Shown here in pieces: positions 56,933 to 64,000 of a DNA stretch of 64,000 bases. The notes beneath the pieces were generated by a model. The model did no database searches and had not been told where the DNA came from. It saw only the letters and a list, made by a program, of their open reading frames with translations. This DNA is from Polychytrium aggregatum (Eukaryota > Chytridiomycota > Chytridiomycetes > Polychytriales): NCBI RefSeq assembly GCF_025602895.1, contig NW_026516249.1, positions 186,001 through 250,000 on the forward strand, given 5' to 3'. Made by a program: the position numbers and the translations under genes. Each line of letters opens with the position of its first letter. The stretch's first letter is position 1.

Positions 56933-57259
56933 ATGGACTCGAGTGACCGCATGAGCAGCGGCGGCACCAGCACACCTGGGCCTCTGCGACCATCAGCCAA
57001 TGCAGCATCGCCATCGGCCCTACCAGCCTCATCCAAATCGATCCAGTGTCGCCGGCACCATTCACGAGAGGGAATCTCATCCTCAGCTTCTTCAACCACC
57101 ACCACCGCCGCCAAGCCCATGCTCCAGTTGTCGACGAGCTTCCCGGGCTCGACCCCGGCCAACACGCCGATGCACACTCCCATGCCGCCGGTCCCGTTCA
57201 GCGACTCACAGGCATTCCTGTTCCCGCTCTCGTGGGAGGCCTTGCATCGGGACAACTAG
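56933..57259 (+). CDS. Small Ser/Thr/Pro-rich protein, function unknown
   Basis: Single exon of 108 residues. Support for a real gene comes from a strong initiation context (ACCACCATGG) and a TATA box about 110 bp upstream. The protein is rich in Ser, Thr, Pro and Ala (SSSASSTTTTAAK; PGSTPANTPMHTPMPPVPF) and ends SWEALHRDN. No signal peptide, membrane segment or known domain. A 5' extension upstream in the same frame has no support. Probably a disordered regulatory protein. Confidence 0.5.
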   Translation: MDSSDRMSSGGTSTPGPLRPSANAASPSALPASSKSIQCRRHHSREGISSSASSTTTTAAKPMLQLSTSFPGSTPANTPMHTPMPPVPFSDSQAFLFPLSWEALHRDN

Positions 57260-57903
57260 TCGCCGCTGAGGGCCTCCGAAGGCCCGGTTGTCAGCGACGA
57301 TGCTCCTATGCGACCGGACAGTGCAGATCCCGCCCATCTGGCGATTCGATTCTCTTCGTTACTATCCTCTAATCACCCTTGGCTAATCCTTCCTCATTCA
57401 TATTCATATTCATCACTCCCTCCATATCCATCACTCCCCTCACATCCATGACTCGCGTTCACTTCTACCGCCTGGAGTGTTTCACTTGGTTCATATATTG
57501 CTTCTACCTACACATGCGAGATTGAAAAGAGCGGCGAGAACAAGCGATGGCGGAAGGCAGACGTGGGCTTCTGGAGGACCCTGGCAGGACAGAAACAAGG
57601 CGAGCGGCGGAGGAGGAAGATGCCGCCACAAAACAGAAGAGGAGGATGCGCTATGGCAAGAAGAGCGACGGGGGCATGCCAGCCCCAAGGTTCTGGGTGA
57701 CAATCGACGATCGGAGGAGGGAAGGAATCGGTCCGTTGCCGCCGCAGATGCACCAGCACTCATATGTCCAGGAGATACTGATCGCAGCGACTCGACAAGC
57801 AAAAAATAGAGACGGTCGAGAAAGTTGAGAGTCGGCGGAAAGGGAAAGGGAAAGCTCAGAGCACAAGCCAAAGCCCGGCAACTTCCCATCCCCCCCTCCT
57901 GCC
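57260..57903. other. Convergent intergenic region
   Basis: Between the small plus-strand gene and the PRL-type phosphatase (-). CATTCATATTCATATTCATCACTCC-type repeats at about 57395-57450. Frames on both strands lack domains. Confidence 0.5.
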
Positions 57904-58735
57904 CTATGTCTTCTTGCCGAACATGCGCTTCAGGATCGAGGTGCGCTGTGAGGGCTTTTTCTTGAAGCCCTTGGCATCGAGGAGCCAGCGCAGCTGAATC
58001 TTGTTGAAGGAGCCTCGTCGTCGCCCCCGGACAAACTCGATGGCGTCCTCACGCTCGAGGCCAGCATCGATGAGGGCACAGGCGACCAGGACGGGTGCTC
58101 GGCCGACGCCGCTGACGCAGTGAACGGCGATGGTGGGCTTCTGGCCCGTCGGCCGGTCCGGGCGAGATTCGATTTGGGCCAGCAGCTCGCGGTAGTCGGC
58201 AACGATCTTGTCGGATGGGGCCGAGCCTTTGACGATTCGATGTGCACGGTGGTCGGCGGATATCGGACGGCCGGAGAATGGAGAACGGAGAGGGGGAGGG
58301 AAGGGAAAGTGAGAATGTGGGTCAGCAGCTCGTTGGCTCTGCAGGGTCAAGAGCGGGGCCATCCGCAGAGCTGCAGACATGCTGGCTGCGCTGTCATTGA
58401 CCGGGCAGTGATGCCGGCCGAACGATGTTGGTGGAGACGAGAAGGGGGCCAGGGCAATGAGGGATTTCATCCCATGAACGGATCCATCACCCACCGTCTT
58501 CAAAAGCCAGATTGTCCCAGACGTTGATGCCAAGACCAGAGCTGAGGGCAGTGGGATCGTAGGCATCGGGCGAGCACAGTCGGATGAGATCCGTGACGCT
58601 GTTTTCCTCAAAGAGGAGGCGGTACGAGTCTATGGTATCGTTGGAGGGACAGTCGGTGATGAGAAAGTTGAACGGACAGCTTGGGTGGTTGACGACCGAG
58701 CACTGGCAGGAGTGGTGTGAGTGAGTGACGCTCAT
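57904..58735 (-). CDS. PRL (PTP4A)-type protein tyrosine phosphatase
   Basis: Two exons: 58735-58495 and 58226-57904 (exactly 188 codons). The core NFLITDCPSND ... FEDGSAPSDKIVADY ... AVHCVSGVGRAPVLVACALI ... AIEFVRGRRRGSFNKIQL is the PRL pattern: the CX5R loop is C-V-S-G-V-G-R with the PRL-typical alanine after the arginine, and the general-acid aspartate lies in FEDG. PRLs regulate growth signalling and CNNM magnesium transporters and are normally anchored by a C-terminal CAAX prenyl box behind a basic patch. Here the basic tail is kept (KKKPSQRTSILKRMFGKK) but ends at T with no cysteine, so prenylation is not possible from this reading. The start could lie further upstream if TGCCAG at about 58707 is an acceptor. 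Confidence 0.88.
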
Positions 58736-59352
58736 GGCTGGAGATGGGTCTTGAGGGACTGGACTGGGCTCGATGGACCTGGACTGGATGGACCTGGATG
58801 GACCTGGATGGACCTGGACGATGGGCCGCTGTCAAACAGACGGGACAGTCGGGCAGATGGACGAATAGATGGGCCGGTGGACGAACAGAGACTGTGTCTG
58901 CAGATGAGAAACAGTCGGGCAGCCCCGGGCGTCGAATCGCAGACTTGGGCAGAGATGATCCGGCAACGCACGGAGAGGGAGAGGGAGAGAGAGAGAGCAA
59001 CCTCATTTTTTCTGCGCCCCGAGGATCCGAAAAGACACAGCGGATCAACCAAAATGCAGTTGAACCAGTTCGGCAGAGGCGTCACGTGCAGAAGTAGTTA
59101 CGGCACACCGATTGGGCGGATCGAGCGAAATGTATCGTATTTGACACGAATGGTCAAGCGAAGACTGAGGGGGGGGGAGGGACGCACTAACAGCAGGCAG
59201 GAATTGAAAAGGGGGGGGCATGACTGAAGGTTGGGGCAAAGTACAACCAGAGGAAACAACAACAAGCGGGAATCTCGGAATGAACCACAACGCTGGGACA
59301 ACCGTGGGCGGCAAGGTCCAAGTGCGGACCCAACAGCCAGTCGGCAGTGCAC
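58736..59352. other. Intergenic with decamer repeats
   Basis: Bases 58750-58825 repeat GGACCTGGAT(GG) about six times; 58972-59000 is a GAGAGG/GAGA tract. Upstream of the PRL gene. No coding support. Confidence 0.65.
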
Positions 59353-59976
59353 TTAGTTCTGCAGCTCTTGGATCCAGGAGACACAGCAAGCCACGGTATA
59401 AGTGCTCGCCATGCAGTCCTGGAACACGGCAATCTGGCAGAGCGACATGGTGGTCAGATCCAGGTTCTGCATCTCGTCAATGTCGTTCTGGCTCAGGCCG
59501 CCCTGGCTAGCCTCGGTCGGGCAGTTTGCAGGTCTGGCGGGCTTGATGCAGACGATGGTCTGGTCTGGACTCGACGAGGACTGGGCAGGAGGAGGGCGTG
59601 TCAGTGTGTTGGTGGGGCTGACAACTGCGTTGGACGATGCTGTGGCATTGACTGTCGATGCGACCGTTGCGTTGGGTGTGGCTGTGGCATTGGGTGTGAC
59701 TGTGGTATTGGTTGTTGCGAGCGCTGTTTCCGTTGAAGTTGCAGCCGGCAAAGGGGCGATGCTGCTGGTGGGATCGAGCGAGGCGGTAGATGCAGTGACT
59801 GAGGGGATTGGGCTGTGAATCCACTCAAACCATGTGTCTGCGCCAGAGGGAACAGGATCCGTTGCTGTGAGCGCGGGAACGGCGGCCTGCGTCGAGAGCT
59901 GGGCGCCCGAGAGGAGCATCAAAATGATGGACAGCAGGCTGAGGAGCACATGCGATGGAGTCGGTCGCTGGAGCAT
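59353..59976 (-). CDS. Secreted Thr/Ala-rich protein with C-terminal cysteine domain
   Basis: Single exon of 207 residues. The start ATG at 59976 gives a signal peptide (HVLLSLLSIILMLLSGAQLS) cleaved near TQA-AV. The middle is Ser/Thr/Ala/Pro-rich with many NTT/NAT sequons (TTNTTVTPNATATPNATVAS), so heavily glycosylated. The last 60 residues carry six cysteines (IVCIKPARPANC ... SLCQIAVFQDCMAS ... ACCVSW). A TATTTAAA box lies on the minus strand at about 60186-60178, roughly 205 bp upstream. Probably a wall or extracellular protein; family not recognised. Confidence 0.7.
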   Translation of the reverse strand: MLQRPTPSHVLLSLLSIILMLLSGAQLSTQAAVPALTATDPVPSGADTWFEWIHSPIPSVTASTASLDPTSSIAPLPAATSTETALATTNTTVTPNATATPNATVASTVNATASSNAVVSPTNTLTRPPPAQSSSSPDQTIVCIKPARPANCPTEASQGGLSQNDIDEMQNLDLTTMSLCQIAVFQDCMASTYTVACCVSWIQELQN

Positions 59977-61463
59977 GGCGTGTTGTGTGATATCGCTTGA
60001 GTGATATCGCTTGTGTGATGTCGATGGTGCGCAAGCTTTGGCAATAACGAGACGCGCAAGGAGTTTGCTTGAGAAGTCGACGGGAATGTCTCTCGACCAG
60101 GAGCAGGTGAGTTCCGGAACGATGAGAAAAGACAACGAGCAAACGCAGCGGGGGGAAAGCGGGGCTGCCCCGATGCGATTTAAATACACGGTAGAAAGAG
60201 CCGCCGTCGGAGACGGAAACGGCGACCAATACGGACGACGGAGAAACGGGGGCCCCACCCACTCGGCAAAGGCCAAATGTCTGTTTTCCCACAGGAGCAT
60301 CCGGAAACGAGGCTGGTCGAAGGAGAAAGAGGCAAGACCAAAGCACCTCGTTCTTGTCGGAAGGCGGGGGGGGGCCCGGGCTGCAAAGTGTGGTCGCATC
60401 GGCGCCGTCGGGAGACATCTCTTTCCTCTTCCGCCGAGGACGGTGCCGAAACGCCGCACCGGCAACGGCGACAGCGGATACCAGCGGAAGAGAGTGGCCG
60501 GCAGATGGCCAAGGAGAGGATTGCGGTCGAGAGCGACATTGCCGCTGCAAGCCATCGACGAACGAGCAAACACCCTTCCATGATGTCGCCAACATTTGCT
60601 GCGGTTCCGATCGGACTGAAAAGCGCTCCGCCCGTCTGCGTATCGATTCGGAGTCGGCTCGGGAGTGAATATGGCTCGTGGGGCCCGTGTGGCTCGAGAT
60701 AGGCTCCTCTCAGTTTCCGCTCCAAGGTCGTGAAGATCCGATTGCATGGAGCCATCGTCCCCGAGACCCTCCGGTGTCTGCCGATAAGCACAGCTCGGTT
60801 GTCGGGCAGTTATTCTCGAGATGGGCTGGTGCCTGCCATTTTATATACCGAGAGAGAGGGATCGTCACGATGGATCATGGTCCAAGTCCACTGGTGAGGA
60901 ACCAATATTGTATTTGCAAAGTGCATCCCATATGATGATGAAAGAGCAGAGATGCTCTTGAAATGCAGCGGGGGGGGGACGACGGTAGTGGATGTGGGGG
61001 AGGCTTACAGATGAAGAACGCAATCATGGAAAGAAGTGCCGATGCCAGGTCGGAGAATAGTCATGAACGCAGAGAGGCGGTACAGAAGCGAGCCAATGAA
61101 TCAACGAGTCGATAAGTCAATGAAGGTACATTGAAGCAGGCAGCATACACGAAGCAGTGCATTGCAGTGCAGTGAGGTGCCTAGCCATTGTTCAGAATGC
61201 CAGAGAATGGGTGGAAAGGATGGGAATGCAGGAAATGAACGGGATGCGAATGAATTGGTGAAGATCTTGAGCTGCCATGCAAGTATGAATGATTGAACGA
61301 ATGAATGAACGAAGGGCAGTAGAGTCGTCCGCAGCGCAGCCGAAATAGAGGCCCATGGGGGGTGGGGAGGGCGCTGTGCTCTCGAAGTATGGATAGGGGA
61401 GGGAGCAATGGGATCCGAGGATGTCTCCCGAGACCAGCTCTGGCGCGACGATGCAAGTGCCGT
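59977..61463. other. Intergenic region
   Basis: 1.5 kb between two minus-strand secreted-protein genes. Includes a TGATATCGCTTG(A/T)G doublet at 59989-60015 and the TATA-like element for the downstream gene. Several long but domain-less open frames at 60150-60750 reflect GC richness. Confidence 0.5.
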
Positions 61464-62465
61464 CTACATGATAGAGCACTTGGCCGACTGGCGGCAGCAG
61501 TCCGCCGAGCTGGTGACAAGGCAGTTCTCAAAGGCAATTGCCTGGCTGTCGGTGTAGCTGATGCTGGGATCGTTGAGAATGTTGGCGATGGCGGCCATGT
61601 CGGCGGCGGTGATGACACCTGGGTCCTTGGAGACTCCCGAGCAAGGGTTGGCAGCGGCCGTGGGCAGGGCAGCAGCGGCAGCAGCAGCACTGGAGGTCGG
61701 AGCGATTGCAGCTGCAACGGCGGCGGCGGTTGTGGGGGCAGCAGCTTGAGTAGTGGCAGGAGCAGGAGCCTGAACAGGAGCCTGGGAGGTGGCGACGGAG
61801 GCCTGGGTGGTGGTGGATTGGATAACAACGGGGCTCTGGACCGCCGAGGACGGAGCAGCAGCAGCAGAAGTAGGAGCAGCAGCAGAAGTAGGAGCAGCAG
61901 CAGAAGTAGGAGCAGCAATAGCAGCGATGCTTTGGATAAGGCCTGGATCGCGCTTGCGGAGACCCGAGCAATCTGGATCACATAAAATCGAATAGAGATG
62001 AGCTTGGACTCAAACAAAGTGGCGCTGAGACGCACTGGAGATGTCCACTCAATGAATTGCCCAAATGCACCACGATCCGATCTGATCCGATCTGATCCGA
62101 TCTGATCACCATCTCATGGGGGCCGCGCCCTGCCAGCGAGGACAAGCTATCATGGAGCACTTACCACCGCGCTTGCCGAGGGCACATTCAAGGAAGCTGT
62201 CGACTCGCTTGCGCAAGCGAATGGCACGCTCGACCTCGTCGTCGTAGAGATCCTCGGCAGATCGGGCCAGGAGAGGCTCGTTGAAGGAGCGGGGGTTGTG
62301 GAAGACGTTGGCGCTGTCGCCAGAGCTCAGCGAGGCTGCCGAGTCCTCGACAACGTCGGAACGGAGGGGGAGAGCAACGCAGCTCGCTGGAGCCTGGGCA
62401 ATAACCAGGAGCGGGAGCAGACCAAGGGACTTTTTGATGCTGGGAGATGAGTTGGTAGAAGACAT
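61464..62465 (-). CDS. Secreted Ala/Pro-rich protein with dibasic sites
   Basis: Two exons: 62465-62165 and 61972-61464 (exactly 270 codons). A signal peptide (SLGLLPLLVIAQAPASCVA) precedes a charged propeptide-like stretch. Three basic cleavage-type sites follow in a short space: LRKR, LGKR and LRKR, each separated by a short segment with cysteine (VDSFLECALGKR; GDCSGLRKR). An Ala/Thr/Pro low-complexity stalk with four APTSAAA-type units (from a 15-bp repeat) then leads to a C-terminal domain of about 60 residues with five cysteines (NPCSGV ... ENCLVTSSADCCRQSAKCSIM). Kex2/furin-type processing is plausible but inferred. A CTATAAAA box lies about 140 bp upstream. The very long poly-Leu frame through the repeat is a shadow. 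Confidence 0.72.
61855..61930. repeat. GCAGCAGAAGTAGGA repeat coding APTSA units
   Basis: 15-18 bp units (GGAGCAGCAGCAGAAGTA) in tandem, coding the APTSAAA repeats of the secreted protein. Confidence 0.85.
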
Positions 62466-63632
62466 GGTGAATAGTGTTGAGGAGCGGGAGGCTGAGGGCT
62501 TGGGAACAAAGTAGCTGTGGCTGTTGATCAGAAGAGAAGGGAGGGGGTGAAGGATGCGGTTGCAAGGATGCGGTTGCAAGGACGGAGAGAGGGAGGCGGC
62601 GAGTTTTATAGATCGGGAGAGAGAGAGAGAGCAAGGATGGACTAGCAGCAGCGGAGGTGGGTCAGGAAGGAAAGATACGGCCGATGGGGGACAGAAGAAA
62701 GAAACATGTGCGCCATGACTGCAAGCGAGTGCATCGGTTGAGCAACAGCCGCGAGTACATCCATAAAAGTCCCCCACCACACCAGTTGCCAGCGGCGGCA
62801 GGAGCAAGGGCCAGGCAGGAGCAAGGCCCGGCAGGGGAAGGGGAAAGCGCAAAGCCGAGCGGCAAGCCAGACCCTTGTCGCACAAACCCCTTGCGTCTTG
62901 GCCGTCTGCGGCATGCCTCCCGCCGTCGTCCATCCGCCCTGCGTCGCAGCCCGTGCCGCAGCCCAACACCGCCGATGCATGTGCCCGGGGCAACAGGAAA
63001 CGGCCAGAGGCCGGATGAGCCGCTGGCACCCTGCCTCCCATCTCCCAGCCCCCCCCCTCAGAAGGTTTGTCCATAACTCGTCCGCAACTCGTGCTTCGTG
63101 GCCTGGCTGGTTCCAAGCTCGAGTCTGGGTCGCCCTGTCCTGCATCCCGGAGAGATGACCGGTCGTACCCGAGCCGCATCGCATCGTGTCCGCACCGCCT
63201 TGAACCCTGAACGCTGGCCCGTGGCCGGAAAAAAAAAGCGATCGTCTCGGGTCTGGTGGGAGGGAGAGGAAAGGGAAGGCCGGTCGATGGTGACCCGCGC
63301 CGATGTTTCCCGGGCTGCGACCTCCGGTCCATGACAGCTGCCACGTCGCCCCCACAATTGCAGAAGGCATATCGATCGACTGGCGTCTGTGAGTTCAGGT
63401 TCAGGTGGTGGCAGTCCTCCCGCGTAGACAATAGTACGCCCACCAATGCCCTCGACCAAAGTGCCAAAGAAGCGATACCGGCTCCTCAATGGCGCCGACC
63501 AGTGCATCCACCAGGGTACCTCACAGCGGGCCAGGGAGTGCCACATATACGCAGTCAAGTGCCAGCCCTTGGTGCTTCTTGGCCATTGTTATGCGATGGC
63601 CTTGTTCTGCTCCGTTCTGAAATCCTAGTCTA
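62466..63632. other. Intergenic region
   Basis: 1.2 kb between the U2 A' gene 3' end and the secreted-protein gene, both minus strand. Contains the TATA box above and a near-repeat AAGGATGCGGTTGCAAGGATGCGGTTGCAAGGA at 62549-62582. No gene recognised. Confidence 0.5.
62602..62611 (-). promoter_or_regulatory. TATA box
   Basis: CTATAAAACT on the minus strand, about 140 bp upstream of the ATG at 62465. Confidence 0.5.
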
Positions 63633-63908
63633 TTACGCTTCCTGCTCCTGCTCCTCGTCAACATCCATGTTGGATTCGGGCACAACGCCGCCCCGCAGCA
63701 GCCGCTCCAGTCGGTTGATCTCGTCCAAGGTCGAGGCGTTTTTGATGGACTCGCGGATCTTTTGGGCCTCCTCGGGAGTGGGGCCCTGGTAGGCCTTGAG
63801 GTCCTTCTTCTCAAGCTGCCCAGGCTCAAAGGTCGACTTTGTGGATATGCTGTTCAGGAGCCGGGATCCGTCCGCGCCGCCAAAGACACGACGGGCCTCG
63901 GCGCGTTC
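63633..63908 (-). CDS. U2 snRNP A' protein, 3' terminal exon (partial)
   Basis: Last exon, acceptor CCACACAG|GAACGC at about 63909, running to the stop at 63633 (91 residues). The sequence (RRVFGGADG ... FEPGQ ... GPTPEEAQKIRESIKNAST ... EINRLERLLRGGVVPE, acidic tail MDVDEEQEQEA) matches the C-terminal region of the leucine-rich-repeat protein U2A'/Lea1, which pairs with U2B'' on U2 snRNA in the spliceosome. The LRR part lies beyond the right edge. The upstream intron (63909 onward) carries GATGGGATGGGA-type repeats. Confidence 0.8.
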   Translation of the reverse strand, partial: ERAEARRVFGGADGSRLLNSISTKSTFEPGQLEKKDLKAYQGPTPEEAQKIRESIKNASTLDEINRLERLLRGGVVPESNMDVDEEQEQEA

Positions 63909-64000
63909 CTGTGTGGATGGGATGGGATGCGATGGGATGGGACGGGATGGGCAGCAGCAGTAGGATACCGAGTCAGTCAAGGGCTTGATGATTACGAGTG

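Noticed and set aside
61181-62035. Long minus-strand frame with a run of over 20 leucines
   Set aside because: Shadow of the APTSAAA repeat in the true frame; the spliced true frame gives signal peptide, stalk and cysteine domain in exactly 270 codons.

Overview
The window is nuclear DNA of a fungus. Genes are split by many short GT-AG introns (about 50-400 bp, plus two well supported GC-AG introns), base composition is GC-rich, and there is no operon logic or Shine-Dalgarno spacing. An ankyrin/TRP channel, a DNMT2-type tRNA methyltransferase, two CDC50 flippase subunits, SEL1-repeat proteins and a STAND (NACHT-WD40) receptor suggest an early-diverging zoosporic (chytrid-like) fungus. That placement is an inference; no species is claimed.

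Left region (1 to about 23 kb) looks fast-evolving. It holds four SEL1-repeat genes or fragments; one pair is arranged as an inverted duplication around a full-length ABCC-type transporter. Next comes a large minus-strand gene that splices into a SAM-like / TIR / NACHT / 14-WD40 protein, i.e. a fungal NLR-like receptor. A small secreted cysteine-rich protein and a decayed non-LTR retrotransposon reverse transcriptase follow. The ABC and NLR genes carry several isolated single-base frameshifts inside otherwise conserved protein. Almost all are +1, and removing them restores whole numbers of codons, so read or assembly errors are as likely as pseudogenisation.

Middle region (23.6-44.3 kb) is a compact run of conserved genes: TRPV-like channel (+), DNMT2 (-), a glutaredoxin-like protein (+), two tandem CDC50/LEM3 paralogues (+), a membrane-anchored alpha/beta hydrolase (+) and a long coiled-coil protein (-). 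For all except the coiled-coil gene the exon lengths I derived sum to an exact multiple of three, which supports the models.

Right region (44.3-64 kb) has a type I membrane glycoprotein of unknown function (7 exons), a serine-rich disordered protein, a multipass membrane protein with a 760-residue disordered N-terminus divergent from a histidine acid phosphatase, a small TATA-driven ORF, a PRL-type phosphatase, two small secreted proteins, and the 3' exon of U2 snRNP A' at the right edge. I see no rRNA, tRNA or CRISPR array.

The strongest candidate for an unusual system is the SAM-TIR-NACHT-WD40 gene (18152-12599), set among SEL1-repeat genes, an ABCC pump and a secreted cysteine-rich protein.
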